A DNA stretch of 49,215 nucleotides from Ruegeria sp. (GCF_028066395.1 NZ_JALCBM010000016.1:12433-61647); one strand, 5' to 3'. Positions 33,783 through 43,946 are shown, counted from the first letter of the stretch. Notes: generated from the sequence alone by a model not told the origin. Program-made: numbers and translations.

Positions 33783-34706
33783 ATGAATTTCACCCTCAGA
33801 CAATTGCAATATTTCCGCGCGGTGGCCGAGAAACGTAATTTCGGCCGCGCCGCGCAATCCTGCCATGTCTCGCAACCGGCGCTGTCGGTGCAGATCAAGG
33901 CGCTGGAAGAGGTGATGGGCGGCCCGCTGTTCGAACGGCAGGCACGGGATATTCTGCTGACGCCGCTGGGGCGCGATGTTCTGGACCGGGCCTATCAGGT
34001 GCTGGACTCTGCCGACCGGCTGGACCGGTTTGCCCGCGATCATTCGGGCGGGCACCGGTCCCTGTCGATTGGCATCATTCCAACCGTCGCGCCCTATCTG
34101 CTCCCCGGGGTTCTGGCCGGTCTGCGCACCGGAGATGTCTCACTGCGGGTGCAGATTCGCGAATCCAGAACCGAACATCTGCTGTCGATGCTGCGCACGG
34201 GTGAGATCGACGCTGCCGTTCTGGCCTTACCTGTTGCCGGAGAAGGGCTGATAGAGGAACCCTTGTTTCAGGACCACTTCCTGCTGGCGGGCAGTCAGAC
34301 CCGGTTGAACCGCCTGACGGTCAGCCCCGAGGCCCTGCGCCCCGTCGATCTTAAAACCGCGCATCTGATGTTGTTGGAGGATGGCCATTGCCTGACCGAT
34401 CAGGCGCTGGAGGTCTGTGGGCAAAATCGCGGCAGCAGCCAGATCAACATGGGCGCGTCCTCGCTGGCGACCCTGTCGCGTCTGGTGGCCGAAGGGTTCG
34501 GCCTGACCCTGATGCCGGAACTCGCCGCCCGGGCCGAGACCGAGGCCGTGCCCGGCCTGCATCTGCTGCGGTTCAGCGCACCGGAACCTGCGCGCAGTAT
34601 CGGCCTTGTGCGCCGCGCCTCGTCTCAGCCCGAGGATTGGTTCGAGAAACTGGCGCAGGTGATGCGGCAGGTGGGGGAAGAGATCGTGGCCGAGACCCGC
34701 GCATGA
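33783..34706 (+). CDS. oxyR: OxyR, LysR-type peroxide sensor
   Basis: A 307-residue LysR-family protein with an N-terminal winged HTH (NFGRAAQSCHVSQPALSVQIKAL) and, in the sensor domain, GHCLTDQALEVC. Cys203 and Cys212 are spaced exactly as the E. coli peroxide-sensing Cys199/Cys208 pair, which form a disulphide on oxidation. It is convergent with the peroxiredoxin gene, the likely local target. Confidence 0.92.
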   Translation: MNFTLRQLQYFRAVAEKRNFGRAAQSCHVSQPALSVQIKALEEVMGGPLFERQARDILLTPLGRDVLDRAYQVLDSADRLDRFARDHSGGHRSLSIGIIPTVAPYLLPGVLAGLRTGDVSLRVQIRESRTEHLLSMLRTGEIDAAVLALPVAGEGLIEEPLFQDHFLLAGSQTRLNRLTVSPEALRPVDLKTAHLMLLEDGHCLTDQALEVCGQNRGSSQINMGASSLATLSRLVAEGFGLTLMPELAARAETEAVPGLHLLRFSAPEPARSIGLVRRASSQPEDWFEKLAQVMRQVGEEIVAETRA

Positions 34707-34730
34707 AAAAGGCCCGCCAATTGGCGGGCC
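34705..34730 (-). terminator. Terminator of the peroxiredoxin gene
   Basis: A perfect 20-base palindrome (34711-34730, GGCCCGCCAA and its complement) is followed on the minus strand by TTTTTC. It may also slow the convergent oxyR transcript. Confidence 0.85.
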
Positions 34731-34753
34731 CAAATCTACAGGGACCTGTCGGA

Positions 34754-35302
34754 TCAGGCCAGCGCGGGCTCGCGCGCCTCGTCCAGATGTTTCATCAGGT
34801 TTTCGGGGGATGACACGCCATAGGGGTCCTCGGGGCAGTTATCCATCAGGCCGGGCTCTTCGAACCATGCCTCGACCACGCCGTCATTGACGATGGCTGC
34901 ATAGCGCCACGAGCGCATGCCAAAGCCCAGATTGTCCTTGTCGACCAGCATGCCCATCTTGCGGGTGAACTCACCCGACCCATCGGGGATCACCTTGACG
35001 TTTTCCAGACCCTGATCCTTGGCCCATTTGTTCATGACAAAGCTGTCATTGACGGACATGCAATAGATGTCATCGATTCCCTTGGCGGTGAAATCGCCAA
35101 AGCCTTTTTCAAAGCCGGGCAGTTGATAGGTCGAGCATGTGGGCGTGAATGCGCCGGGCAGCGAGAACAGGATCACGCGCTTGCCAGCAAAGTAATCGGC
35201 GGTTGTCTTGTCTTCCCAACGGAACGGGTTCGGCCCCTCGATGGCCGCGTCACGGACGCGGGTGTGAAAGGTCACGTGGGGCAGTTTGGCTCCGGATTTC
35301 AT
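34754..35302 (-). CDS. Peroxiredoxin (Prx5-type)
   Basis: A 182-residue thiol peroxidase with the active-site segment PGAFTPTCS (peroxidatic Cys) and VNDSFVMNKWAKDQ, typical of the Prx5/AHP1 group. It reduces H2O2 and organic peroxides using glutathione or thioredoxin. The ATG follows AAGAGG; a TTG two codons upstream is the alternative. It is convergent with oxyR and divergent from lipA. Confidence 0.93.
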   Translation of the reverse strand: MKSGAKLPHVTFHTRVRDAAIEGPNPFRWEDKTTADYFAGKRVILFSLPGAFTPTCSTYQLPGFEKGFGDFTAKGIDDIYCMSVNDSFVMNKWAKDQGLENVKVIPDGSGEFTRKMGMLVDKDNLGFGMRSWRYAAIVNDGVVEAWFEEPGLMDNCPEDPYGVSSPENLMKHLDEAREPALA

Positions 35303-35374
35303 GATCAACCTCTTGTGAATCGATGTGTTTCTGCCGTGATCTATAAGGATTCTAAATTCGCTTCAACGCCGGAT

Positions 35375-35391
35375 ATTCTGCGAATGCGAAT
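35375..35391. promoter_or_regulatory. Candidate operator, copy 1 (peroxiredoxin side)
   Basis: ATTCTGCGAATGCGAAT, with ATTC and GAAT arms. It differs at three positions from the element at 35441-35457. It lies upstream of a possible peroxiredoxin promoter (TTGAAG, then TATAGA on the minus strand). Confidence 0.42.
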
Positions 35392-35440
35392 ATTTCTATA
35401 CAGCGGAAATAAAAGGGTAAAATACATCTTTTGACAGGCG

Positions 35441-35457
35441 ATTCTGCGCTTGCGAAC
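35441..35457. promoter_or_regulatory. Candidate operator, copy 2 (lipA side)
   Basis: ATTCTGCGCTTGCGAAC, similar to the element at 35375-35391. It falls in the 17-base spacer after a TTGACA -35-like sequence (35431-35436), so a bound repressor would cover the lipA promoter. The following -10 (GAACTA) is poor. Confidence 0.42.
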
Positions 35458-35553
35458 TAGCGGCGCATAGCGGCCATGCGCCGCTGGTATAGAGATATCG
35501 GGCGGTCTATGTTAGGGACAAAGCGATATGACCCACAGTCAGGAAAGCCGCCC

Positions 35554-36504
35554 GTGCGTGATCTGAAAATTCCCGAGCAACGTCATCCTGAAAAGGCACA
35601 CCGCCCCGACAACGCGCAGCCGAAGAAGCCGAAATGGATTCGTGTCAAGGCGCCCGGCGGCAAGGGCTATGCCGACACGCACAAGATCATGCGCGAAAAC
35701 AATCTGGTCACCGTCTGCGAAGAGGCCGGATGCCCCAATGTCGGCGAATGCTGGAGCCAGGGCCACGCCACCATGATGATCATGGGTGAGATTTGTACCC
35801 GTGGCTGCACCTTCTGCAATATCGCCACCGGCCGCCCCGACACACTGGATGCGTTTGAACCCGGTCGTGTGGCGCATGCGGTTGAAAAACTGGGGCTGAA
35901 CCATGTGGTGATCACCTCGGTCGACCGCGATGATCTGACCGATGGCGGGGCCGAGCATTTTGCCCAGACCATCCGCGCGGTGCGGCATCGCTCTCCCAAG
36001 ACCACCATCGAGATTCTGACGCCCGATTTCCTGAAATGCGACTCGTCGGTGCTTGAGGTCGTGGTCGAGGCGAAACCGGATGTGTTCAACCACAATCTGG
36101 AAACCGTGCCGGGGCTTTACCCGCAGGTCCGACCCGGCGCGCGTTATTTTCATTCGCTGCGGTTGCTGCAACGGGTGAAGGAAATGGACCCGTCCATGTT
36201 TACCAAATCCGGCATCATGGTGGGTCTGGGTGAGGATGAGCAGCAGGTCCGGCAGGTCATGGACGACATGCGCGCCGCCGATATCGATTTCCTGACCATC
36301 GGCCAGTACCTGCAGCCGACGCCCAAACATCACGGCGTGGACCGTTTCGTGACGCCCGAGGAATTCGCGGCCTATGAAAAGGCCGCCTTCGGTAAGGGCT
36401 TCCTGATGGTCTCGGCAACACCGCTGACCCGATCCTCGTACCATGCGGGCGATGATTTCGCGCGGCTGCGCGCTGCCCGTCAGCAGAAACTGAGCCAGGG
36501 GTGA
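35554..36504 (+). CDS. lipA: Lipoyl synthase
   Basis: A 316-residue radical SAM enzyme inserting two sulphurs into protein-bound octanoyl groups. The auxiliary cluster Cys55, Cys60 and Cys66 lies in [12 protein letters not shown]; the radical-SAM cluster is CTRGCTFC (Cys81, Cys85, Cys88); the late RSS motif is in TRSSYHAG. The GTG at 35554 after AGGAAAG is preferred over a longer frame beginning in the promoter. The stop overlaps the GTG of the M20 gene (GTGA). Confidence 0.97.
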   Translation: MRDLKIPEQRHPEKAHRPDNAQPKKPKWIRVKAPGGKGYADTHKIMRENNLVTVCEEAGCPNVGECWSQGHATMMIMGEICTRGCTFCNIATGRPDTLDAFEPGRVAHAVEKLGLNHVVITSVDRDDLTDGGAEHFAQTIRAVRHRSPKTTIEILTPDFLKCDSSVLEVVVEAKPDVFNHNLETVPGLYPQVRPGARYFHSLRLLQRVKEMDPSMFTKSGIMVGLGEDEQQVRQVMDDMRAADIDFLTIGQYLQPTPKHHGVDRFVTPEEFAAYEKAAFGKGFLMVSATPLTRSSYHAGDDFARLRAARQQKLSQG

Positions 36505-37652
36505 ACTCCGAACTTCAGGACTGGCTGACCGGGATTCGCCACGAGTTGCATGAGGTGCCCGAGGTTTCGGGGCAGGAGCGTGGCACAGCGGCCAGTATCG
36601 CCAATCTGCTGCAGGCCTGCACCCCGGATCAGGTTCTGACCGGCATCGGTGGACATGGCGTTGCGGCGGTCTATGACAGCGGCCAGCCGGGACCGACCGT
36701 TGCCATCCGGTGTGAGCTGGACGGGCTGCCGATACAGGAAATCTCGGACCTGCCTTATGCCTCGCGCTATCCCGGCACCGGGCATCTATGCGGCCATGAT
36801 GGCCATATGGCGATGGTGCTGGGCGTGGCCTTCCGCCTTGGACAGGCGCGGCCTGCGACGGGGCGTGTGGTGCTGATCTATCAACCGGCCGAGGAAACCG
36901 GGCAGGGCGCTGCCGCCTTCCGCGTCGATCTTCAATTCGCGCAGATCGCACCGGATTACGTGTTCTCGCTGCACAACCTGCCGGGCTTGGAACTGGGCAA
37001 GGTTGAACTGTGCGAGGGGCCCGCGAATTGCGCCTCACGCGGGATGCGGATTGTGTTGACGGGTAAGACCTCACACGCCGCTGCTCCGCAGGACGGGGTC
37101 TCGCCGGCGGGCGCGTTGTCGGCACTGATCCCGGGACTAACCGCGCTGGGGTCGGGGGGCAATCTGGACGCGGCCTTTGCGCTGACCACGGTGACCCATG
37201 CAACTTTGGGCGCGGCAACTTTCGGCGTGGCCCCGGGTGAGGCCGAGCTGTGGGTGACCCTGCGCACCGTCTCGGATCAGCGCATGGCCGATCTGGTGGC
37301 CGAGGCTGAGGCACTGGTTCATCAGGTCGCGGCAGATGAAGGACTGTCGGTAACCATTTCGTATCATGATGTTTTTGAGGCTTGCGTAAACAACGCCGAA
37401 GCCGTTCAGATCCTGCAAGACGCCTGCCTTGCGCAAGGCGTTCCTCTGCGGTTCACGGCGTCGCCGCAAAGGTTCTCCGAAGATTTCGGCCAGTTCGGCA
37501 AAGGTGCGAAATCGGCGATGTTCTGGCTGGGATCGGGAGAGGACCATCCGCAATTACATAACCCGGACTATGACTTCCCCGATGCGCTGATTCCCATCGG
37601 CAGCGGCATTTTTCTGGCCGTCATCGACCGAGTACTGGGGCTTGGAGGCTAA
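36501..37652 (+). CDS. M20-family amidohydrolase
   Basis: A 383-residue metallohydrolase of the M20D type (N-acyl amino acid amidohydrolase/IAA-hydrolase-like). Metal-binding segments are [19 protein letters not shown] and HNLPG; the dimer domain has [12 protein letters not shown]. The substrate is unknown. GTG start overlapping the lipA stop by 4 bases, so translation is probably coupled. It is convergent with hpt, 3 bases apart. Confidence 0.92.
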   Translation: MNSELQDWLTGIRHELHEVPEVSGQERGTAASIANLLQACTPDQVLTGIGGHGVAAVYDSGQPGPTVAIRCELDGLPIQEISDLPYASRYPGTGHLCGHDGHMAMVLGVAFRLGQARPATGRVVLIYQPAEETGQGAAAFRVDLQFAQIAPDYVFSLHNLPGLELGKVELCEGPANCASRGMRIVLTGKTSHAAAPQDGVSPAGALSALIPGLTALGSGGNLDAAFALTTVTHATLGAATFGVAPGEAELWVTLRTVSDQRMADLVAEAEALVHQVAADEGLSVTISYHDVFEACVNNAEAVQILQDACLAQGVPLRFTASPQRFSEDFGQFGKGAKSAMFWLGSGEDHPQLHNPDYDFPDALIPIGSGIFLAVIDRVLGLGG

Positions 37653-37655
37653 CGG

Positions 37656-38198
37656 TCACCCCTCGACAAACCGCACCTTGCCGATGAAGGGCAGGTTGCG
37701 GTTGCGTTGTGCATAGTCGATGCCATAGCCCACGACAAATTCATCCGGAATCTCGAACCCGATCCAGTTGGATCGGAAATCAACCTCGCGTCGGCTGGGT
37801 TTGTCCAGCAGGGCGATGGATTTCAACCGCCCCGGCTTGCGGCTTTGCAGCAGCTTGGTGACATGGTTCAGCGTGTGGCCGGTGTCGACGATATCCTCGA
37901 CCACCAGCACGTCGCGCCCTTCAATTGCACCGCGCAAGTCTTTGAGAATGCGTACTTCCCGGCTGCTCTCCATCGAATCGCCATAGGAGGACGCCTCAAG
38001 GAAATCGACCTCGATCGGCAGGTCCAGCTCGCGCACCAGATCGGCGATGAATACGAAACTGCCGCGCAGCAGGCCAACGACCACCAGCTTGTCGGTGCCG
38101 CCAAATTCAGCGGTAATCTCGCGACACAATTCCTCGATCCGCGCGGCAATGGCCTTGGCCGAGATCATCTCATCTATCACATATGCGCGGTCGCTCAT
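37656..38198 (-). CDS. hpt: Hypoxanthine phosphoribosyltransferase
   Basis: A 180-residue purine-salvage enzyme with the PRPP-binding motif [14 protein letters not shown] and the early [16 protein letters not shown] chosen after a GGGGGC stretch; an 18-residue upstream extension is unlikely. Converts hypoxanthine or guanine with PRPP to IMP or GMP. Confidence 0.95.
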   Translation of the reverse strand: MSDRAYVIDEMISAKAIAARIEELCREITAEFGGTDKLVVVGLLRGSFVFIADLVRELDLPIEVDFLEASSYGDSMESSREVRILKDLRGAIEGRDVLVVEDIVDTGHTLNHVTKLLQSRKPGRLKSIALLDKPSRREVDFRSNWIGFEIPDEFVVGYGIDYAQRNRNLPFIGKVRFVEG

Positions 38199-38271
38199 CA
38201 CTGCCCCCTTGATCTTTGGCGCGCAACATACGACATGACGCGCCATTGTCACCAGTTAATGCCCGGATGCC

Positions 38272-38715
38272 ATGCCAACCCATTCTGAGACCCGTCCGCT
38301 GCCCTATACCGCCCAGCAGATGTACGATCTGGTTGGTGACGTGGCGAAATACCCCGAGTTTCTGCCCTGGTGTTCTGCCGCCCGCATCCGCCGGACTTTT
38401 GACAGGGGCGAGGCCAAGGTGATGGAGGCCGATCTGGTGATCTCGTTCAAGGTGTTCCGCGAACGGTTCGGCAGCCGGGTGACGCTATTTGATGCACAGA
38501 AACGGATCGATACCGAATATCTGGACGGCCCGTTCAAATACATGCGCTCGGATTGGCAGTTCGAGGATACCGATCAGGGCTGCAACGTGTCCTTCCACGT
38601 GGATTTCGAGTTCAAGAACGCGGTGTTGCAGGGCATCATTGGTGTTGTTTTCAACGAGGCCATGCACCGCATCGTCCGCGCCTTTGAACAGCGCGCCGCG
38701 CAGCTTTACGGCTGA
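38272..38715 (+). CDS. COQ10/RatA-like START-domain protein
   Basis: A 147-residue type II polyketide-cyclase/START fold protein with YDLVGDVAKYPEFLPWCSAARI and FNEAMHRIVRAFEQRA, the ubiquinone-binding COQ10 pattern. It probably assists ubiquinone delivery to the respiratory chain. It starts 73 bases from the divergent hpt. Confidence 0.92.
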   Translation: MPTHSETRPLPYTAQQMYDLVGDVAKYPEFLPWCSAARIRRTFDRGEAKVMEADLVISFKVFRERFGSRVTLFDAQKRIDTEYLDGPFKYMRSDWQFEDTDQGCNVSFHVDFEFKNAVLQGIIGVVFNEAMHRIVRAFEQRAAQLYG

Positions 38716-38753
38716 GGCTTGCCGCCAAGGCCGCGCGCGCTAGACTGCGCCGT

Positions 38754-40049
38754 ATGGCTGATCTGACATCTTCACTCGCCGCGTTTGCCGCAGGCCCCAT
38801 ATCGACCACATCGCAGGCACGGATTGTAACATCCCTGTCCGCGCTCGACTGGCTGGCCGTAGGTCGCGCCGGGGCGGATGAGCCTGTCTCGCGCATCATC
38901 CGCGACATGGTTCTGGCCGAGGGCGGCGCGGCGCAGGCAAAGCTGTTCGGCGGCGGGGCCGCGCCCTTGCGGGCGGCAGCTTTGGTCAACGGCACGATCT
39001 CGCACGCGCTGGACTATGACGACACCCATTTCGCTCATATCGGCCACCCCTCGGTCGCCGTCTTTCCCGCCGCGCTGGCGATTGCCGAGTTCGAGGACAA
39101 ACCAATTGTCGACCTGCTTGAGGCCGCGCTGATCGGGATGGAACTGTCGATTCGTATTGGGTTGTGGCTGGGGCGCGGCCATTATCAGGCCGGGTTTCAC
39201 CAGACCGCCACCGCTGGTGCCTTTGGCGCGGCCGTCGCTGTGGGCCGCGTGATGGGATTCGACGCAGATCAGATGCAGGCGGTTCTGGGTCTAGTCGCCA
39301 CCCGCGCGGCCGGGCAAAAGGCGCAGTTCGGCACCATGGGCAAGCCCTACAACGCGGGCCAAGCCGCCGCGAACGGGATTGAGGCCGCCATGCTGATCCG
39401 CAGCGGGTTTGAGCCAAACGCAGGTGCCATCGAAGGCCCTCATGGCTTTGGAGCGACCCATCTTGGGGCCGATGACACGGCCACTGCGCTCGCGGGGCTG
39501 GGGGATGAGTGGCTGTTCGAATCGGTCAGCCACAAATTCCACGCCTGTTGCCACGGGCTGCACGCAGCACTTGAGGCCGCGCGCGATCTGGACATTGCCG
39601 AACCGGAAGTGGCCGAAATCAGGATCAAGACCCATCCGCGCTGGATGAGCGTCTGCAATCAACTGTCGCCGACCACCGGGCTGGGGGCAAAATTCTCGTA
39701 TCGCACGGTGATTGCAATGCAGGCGCTGGGGTATGATACGGCGCTGCCCGACAGCTACTCTGACGATGTCTGCACCGATCCGCGCCTGCGGTCCCTGCGC
39801 GACCGGATCACGGTTGAGGCCGATGACAGCCTCTCGGAAACACAGGCAAACCTGTCCCTGCTGCGTCGTGACGGCGCACGGCGCGAGGCCACCCATGATC
39901 TGCTGACGCCGATGTCCCTGTCAGATCGCGAGGATCGCGTGCGCCAGAAGGCGGCAAAACTGATCGGCGGGGATGAGGCCGACGCGATCTGGTCAATGCT
40001 GCGCACCGGTGGGCGCGCAGCGGAATTGTCTGACAGGCTGGGCGGTTAG
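38754..40049 (+). CDS. MmgE/PrpD-family protein
   Basis: A 431-residue member of the MmgE/PrpD family (2-methylcitrate dehydratase-like). Family features seen are [38 protein letters not shown] and an N-terminal helical bundle. The substrate is unknown, since no other propionate or methylcitrate genes are nearby. It converges on pyrC with a 4-base overlap. Confidence 0.9.
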   Translation: MADLTSSLAAFAAGPISTTSQARIVTSLSALDWLAVGRAGADEPVSRIIRDMVLAEGGAAQAKLFGGGAAPLRAAALVNGTISHALDYDDTHFAHIGHPSVAVFPAALAIAEFEDKPIVDLLEAALIGMELSIRIGLWLGRGHYQAGFHQTATAGAFGAAVAVGRVMGFDADQMQAVLGLVATRAAGQKAQFGTMGKPYNAGQAAANGIEAAMLIRSGFEPNAGAIEGPHGFGATHLGADDTATALAGLGDEWLFESVSHKFHACCHGLHAALEAARDLDIAEPEVAEIRIKTHPRWMSVCNQLSPTTGLGAKFSYRTVIAMQALGYDTALPDSYSDDVCTDPRLRSLRDRITVEADDSLSETQANLSLLRRDGARREATHDLLTPMSLSDREDRVRQKAAKLIGGDEADAIWSMLRTGGRAAELSDRLGG

Positions 40050-41083
40050 ACCACCCGCCAGTGCAGCGGAAAGCCCGGATCGAACACCGTAACCGGCCCG
40101 TCGCCCGAGTCGATCTTGGCCGGATACTCTACCGGATCACCCTTGGTCAGGGTGATGGTGTCTTCATTCACCGGCAGGCCGTAGAAACCCGGGCCGTTCA
40201 GCGATACAAAGCCTTCCAGCTTGTCCAGCGCATCCACACGATCAAACATCTCGGCCACCAGCGACATGGTGTTCGTCGCCGTAAAGCAACCGGCGCAACC
40301 ACAGGCCATTTCCTTGTTCGCATCCGTATGCGGCGCGCTGTCGGTGCCCAGAAAATACCGCGCATCGCCCGAGGTCGCGGCGGCCAGCAGCGCCAGCCGG
40401 TGCTCCTCGCGCTTGGCGACGGGCAGGCAGTAGTAATGCGGCTTGATCCCGCCGACCAGAATATGGTTGCGGTTTATGATCAGATGGTGCGCAGTGATGG
40501 TCGCGCCCAGATCACGTTCATTGGCTTTGACGTAATCCACCCCGTTTGCGGTGGTGATATGCTCCATCACCACCCGAAGACCGGGCGTCGCCTTGCGAAT
40601 GGGGTCCAGAACGCGGTCGATGAACACCGCCTCACGATCAAAGATATCGATCTCGGCATCGGTGACCTCGCCATGCACACACATGGGCAGGCCGATCTCG
40701 GCCATCCGCTCCAACACCGGGCGCACCTTGTCGAAATCGCGCACGCCCGAGGCCGAGTTGGTTGTGGCCCCCGCCGGATACAGCTTGACCGCCTTGACCA
40801 GCCCGCTGGCATGGGCAGCGGCAACATCATCGGCATCGGTATCCTCGGTCAGATACAAGGTCATCAGCGGCTCGAATATCATGCCAGCGGGCAGGGCGGC
40901 CAGAATGCGGTCGCGATAGGCGGCGGCCTGATCGCCACGCACCACGGGCGGCACCAGGTTCGGCATGATGATCGCGCGGGCGAAATGGCGCGCGGTTTCG
41001 GGCAGGACGGCCTGCAACATCGCGCCATCGCGCAGATGCAGATGCCAGTCGTCGGGGCGGCGGATTGTGAGGGTATCGGTCAT
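40046..41083 (-). CDS. pyrC: Dihydroorotase
   Basis: A 345-residue class II dihydroorotase of pyrimidine synthesis. Metal ligands His14 and His16 are in [10 protein letters not shown], the carboxylated lysine is probably that in [10 protein letters not shown], and further histidines lie in MCVHGE, AHHLI and GTDSAPH. Full length, ATG start. Confidence 0.97.
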   Translation of the reverse strand: MTDTLTIRRPDDWHLHLRDGAMLQAVLPETARHFARAIIMPNLVPPVVRGDQAAAYRDRILAALPAGMIFEPLMTLYLTEDTDADDVAAAHASGLVKAVKLYPAGATTNSASGVRDFDKVRPVLERMAEIGLPMCVHGEVTDAEIDIFDREAVFIDRVLDPIRKATPGLRVVMEHITTANGVDYVKANERDLGATITAHHLIINRNHILVGGIKPHYYCLPVAKREEHRLALLAAATSGDARYFLGTDSAPHTDANKEMACGCAGCFTATNTMSLVAEMFDRVDALDKLEGFVSLNGPGFYGLPVNEDTITLTKGDPVEYPAKIDSGDGPVTVFDPGFPLHWRVV

Positions 41084-41218
41084 GTCGCCCCGGCTAGCAC
41101 ACAGGCTGCCCGCGCGAAAGACCTTGTCAACGCGCCGGATCGCCGTAAGTCACCCAAAAGACCCGGTCTTGACGTGCACCCGCCGCCGTGACCTGTTGTC
41201 CCGAGGGAGATTTTGAAC

Positions 41219-42127
41219 ATGACGCAACCCAATTCCATCGACGCGGTACAGCAGATGCTGGGGGCGCAGGGCTATGTCTGCGGCCGGGCACTGGCCACGG
41301 TGGTGTTCCTGTCGCTGAAACTGGGACGGCCGCTGTTTCTGGAAGGCGAGGCTGGCGTCGGCAAGACCGAGATCGCCAAGGCGCTGGCCACCGGTCTGAA
41401 CCGCCGCCTGATCCGGCTGCAATGCTATGAAGGGCTGGATGCGTCCTCAGCCGTTTATGAATGGAACTTCCCCGCGCAGATGGTCGCCATCCGCACGGCG
41501 GAGGCCGCAGGCGGCTCGGATCGCGGCGCGTTGCAGTCCGAACTGTTCTCGGACGACTACCTGATCGAACGCCCTTTGCTGCAAGCGATGCGCCCCGATG
41601 AACAGGGCGCACCGGTGCTGCTGATTGACGAGTTGGACCGCACCGATGAACCGTTCGAAGCCTTCCTGCTCGAAGCGCTCAGCGATTTTCAGGTCACCAT
41701 CCCTGAACTCGGCACCATCGCCGCGCCACAGCCACCCATCGTCATCGTCACCTCCAACCGCACGCGCGAGGTGCACGACGCCCTCAAACGCCGCTGCCTC
41801 TACCATTGGGTCGACTACCCCGATTTCGACCGCGAGATCGAAATCCTGCACGCCCGCGCCCCCGAAGCCGCTGAGGCGCTCAGCCGCGAAGTGGTGGCCT
41901 TCGTCCAGCGCCTGCGCACCGAGGACCTGTTCAAGAAACCCGGCGTCGCCGAAACCATCGACTGGGCCAAGTGCCTGCTGGCGCTCGACGTGATCAACCT
42001 CAGCCCCGAGGTGATCGGCGACACGCTGGGCGCGATCTTGAAGTACCAGGACGATATCCAGAAACTGCAGGGGTCCGAGGCCAAACGCATCCTCGATCAA
42101 GCCAAAGCCGACCTCGAACCGGCCTGA
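41219..42127 (+). CDS. coxD: MoxR-type AAA+ ATPase (CoxD-like)
   Basis: A 302-residue AAA+ protein with Walker A GEAGVGKT (43-50), Walker B LLIDELDR and a sensor TSNRTREV. With the VWA protein that follows it forms a CoxD/CoxE-like pair; in CO dehydrogenase clusters these assist copper-sulphur or molybdenum centre maturation. ATG after GGGAG; a TTG two codons earlier is possible. Fifty-eight bases with a dispersed repeat separate it from the next gene. The gene symbol is by analogy. Confidence 0.88.
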   Translation: MTQPNSIDAVQQMLGAQGYVCGRALATVVFLSLKLGRPLFLEGEAGVGKTEIAKALATGLNRRLIRLQCYEGLDASSAVYEWNFPAQMVAIRTAEAAGGSDRGALQSELFSDDYLIERPLLQAMRPDEQGAPVLLIDELDRTDEPFEAFLLEALSDFQVTIPELGTIAAPQPPIVIVTSNRTREVHDALKRRCLYHWVDYPDFDREIEILHARAPEAAEALSREVVAFVQRLRTEDLFKKPGVAETIDWAKCLLALDVINLSPEVIGDTLGAILKYQDDIQKLQGSEAKRILDQAKADLEPA

Positions 42128-42129
42128 TG

Positions 42130-42177
42130 CTTCATCTTTTCCCAAATACTCCGGGGGTATGGGGGCAGCGCCCCCAT
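42130..42177 (+). repeat. Dispersed repeat with GC hairpin, copy 2
   Basis: Bases 42130-42152 are identical to 16729-16751. Immediately after is a hairpin ATGGGGG/CCCCCAT (42159-42165 and 42171-42177). It fills most of the spacer between the MoxR and VWA genes and may act as a terminator or stabiliser within the operon. Confidence 0.85.
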
Positions 42178-42185
42178 GAACAGTA

Positions 42186-43442
42186 ATGGCCGAGCAACTC
42201 CCTCTGGATATCCCCGCCAACCCGAAACTGGCGCAAAACATCACCCATTTTGCCCGCGCCCTGCGCAAGGCCGGGCTGCCGATCGGCACGGGCCGGGTGA
42301 TCGACGCCATCCGCGCAGTAGAAGCGGCGGGGTTTACCGAGAAACGGGATTTCTACTGGACCCTGCATGCCTGTTTCGTCAACCGACCTGAACATCGCAC
42401 GGTCTTTGCGCAGGTCTTCCGCCTCTACTGGCGCGACCCGCGCTATCTGGAACATATGATGGCGATGATGCTGCCCGCCATCCGCGGCATGCAAGAGGAA
42501 CGCCAGGCCGACGCCGCCGAAAAACGCGCGGCTGAGGCGTTGCTGGATGGCGTAGAACGCGACGCCCCCGAGGCTGCGCCGCAAGAAGAGGAAACCGAGA
42601 TCGAGATTGACGCCACCCAGACCGCCTCCTCCGAGGAACGGCTGCGCAATCTCGATTTCGAACAGATGAGCACCGCGGAAATCGCTGAAGCCAAACGGAT
42701 GTTGGCGCGTCTGACTCTCCCGGTCAAACCCTTCAAATCCCGTCGCGGGCAGGCTAGCGCCTTGGGCCACCGTATCGACCGCGCCCGCACCCTGCGCGCC
42801 GCCATGCGTCAGGGCGGAGAGCTGCGCGATATTGCCCGCCAACAACCGCGCCCCCGCTGGCCCAATCTGGTGGCGCTCTGCGATATCTCTGGCTCGATGA
42901 GCCAGTACAGCCGGATCATCCTGCACTTCCTGCACACGGTCTCGAACGCCAAAGGGGCGGGATGGGCGAAGGTCCACGCCTTCACATTTGGCACAAGGCT
43001 GACCAATATCACCCGCCACCTGCATCAGCGCGACGTTGACGCCGCCCTAGCCGCTGCCGGAGCCGAGGCGCAGGATTGGGAGGGCGGCACCCGCATCGGC
43101 GACTGTCTGCATCAGTTCAACCGCGACTGGTCGCGCCGGGTTCTGGGGCAGGGGGCGGTGTTGCTGCTGATCACCGATGGGCTGGAACGGGGTGATCCTG
43201 AATTGCTGGAGAAAGAGATCGAACGCCTGCACCTGTCGGCCCGGCGCCTGATCTGGCTCAACCCGCTGCTGCGCTGGGACGGGTTCGCTCCACGGGCGCA
43301 GGGGATCGCCACCATGCTGCCGCATGTGGACAGCTTTCGCGCCGGTCATTCGATTGCCTCGCTAGAGGATCTGGCCACCGTAATCTCGCAACCCGATGAC
43401 CAAGGGCAGAAAGCGCGGCTGTTGACCGCGCTTTCGGAATAG
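42186..43442 (+). CDS. coxE: VWA-domain protein (CoxE-like)
   Basis: A 418-residue protein: N-terminal helical region with an acidic central segment (about 125-155), and a C-terminal VWA-like domain whose MIDAS motif is D233-I-S-G-S237 and later TDGLERGD. CoxE-type partner of the MoxR ATPase encoded just upstream. Gene order MoxR-VWA followed by xdhC, the MoCo-binding protein, coxS and coxL supports a role in molybdenum hydroxylase maturation. The gene symbol is by analogy. Confidence 0.87.
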   Translation: MAEQLPLDIPANPKLAQNITHFARALRKAGLPIGTGRVIDAIRAVEAAGFTEKRDFYWTLHACFVNRPEHRTVFAQVFRLYWRDPRYLEHMMAMMLPAIRGMQEERQADAAEKRAAEALLDGVERDAPEAAPQEEETEIEIDATQTASSEERLRNLDFEQMSTAEIAEAKRMLARLTLPVKPFKSRRGQASALGHRIDRARTLRAAMRQGGELRDIARQQPRPRWPNLVALCDISGSMSQYSRIILHFLHTVSNAKGAGWAKVHAFTFGTRLTNITRHLHQRDVDAALAAAGAEAQDWEGGTRIGDCLHQFNRDWSRRVLGQGAVLLLITDGLERGDPELLEKEIERLHLSARRLIWLNPLLRWDGFAPRAQGIATMLPHVDSFRAGHSIASLEDLATVISQPDDQGQKARLLTALSE

Positions 43443-43445
43443 CCG

Positions 43446-43946
43446 TTACGAGAGCTGTTCCTCGTTGCATTTGCGGGCCATTTCCATGGCCTTGTAGGTG
43501 CCGGTCAGATCGACGGTAAAGGCAAATTCCTTTTCCGGGAACACGACCATGACCTTCTGCTTGGCCAGATCATCGGCAAATTGCGGATCGTCCGACAGTA
43601 CATAGCCGCCCGAATAGCCCTTGGTGATGTTGCCCTTCATCCCCGTCGCCTCTCCAAGATAGATATTATCCCCCAGCAAAATCGCCACGGCTTCCTTCTC
43701 GCCCCGCTTGATATCAGTCTTGGCCTTGGTGAAGACCCCCACATAGCCAACGCCGCGATCTTCGGTCAGGCCCATCTGCACGACGTTCTCGGAATCGTCG
43801 ACCGCCTCGATCAGGCAGGATTTCTTGTCCTGGTCTATAAAGACCTTCCAGCCTTCGACCTCACCATATCTCAGAAATGTATCGGCCCAGCCCGCGCTTG
43901 CCGTCAGCAGGCCCAGGGCGGTTCCCAGTGTAAGAATGCGTTTCAA
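43446..43946 (-). CDS. Exported protein of unknown function
   Basis: A 166-residue protein with a signal peptide ending SAGWA-DT. The mature part is beta-rich with no catalytic motif I can name. Two cysteines (Cys44 in KKSCLIE and Cys161 near the end) could form a disulphide. It is convergent with coxE, 3 bases apart, and its upstream 204-base region leads to xdhC. The general layout resembles small periplasmic Rhodobacteraceae proteins, but I do not recognise the family. Confidence 0.78.
   Translation of the reverse strand: MKRILTLGTALGLLTASAGWADTFLRYGEVEGWKVFIDQDKKSCLIEAVDDSENVVQMGLTEDRGVGYVGVFTKAKTDIKRGEKEAVAILLGDNIYLGEATGMKGNITKGYSGGYVLSDDPQFADDLAKQKVMVVFPEKEFAFTVDLTGTYKAMEMARKCNEEQLS

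Noticed and set aside
35539-37314. 591-codon minus-strand open frame opposite lipA and the M20 gene
   Set aside because: Pro/Arg-rich translation typical of antisense frames in GC-rich DNA.
38245-38258. TTGTCACCAGTTAA as a sixth NNR-type box
   Set aside because: It departs from the consensus in both half-sites and lies only 14 bases before the COQ10-like start, too close for activation.
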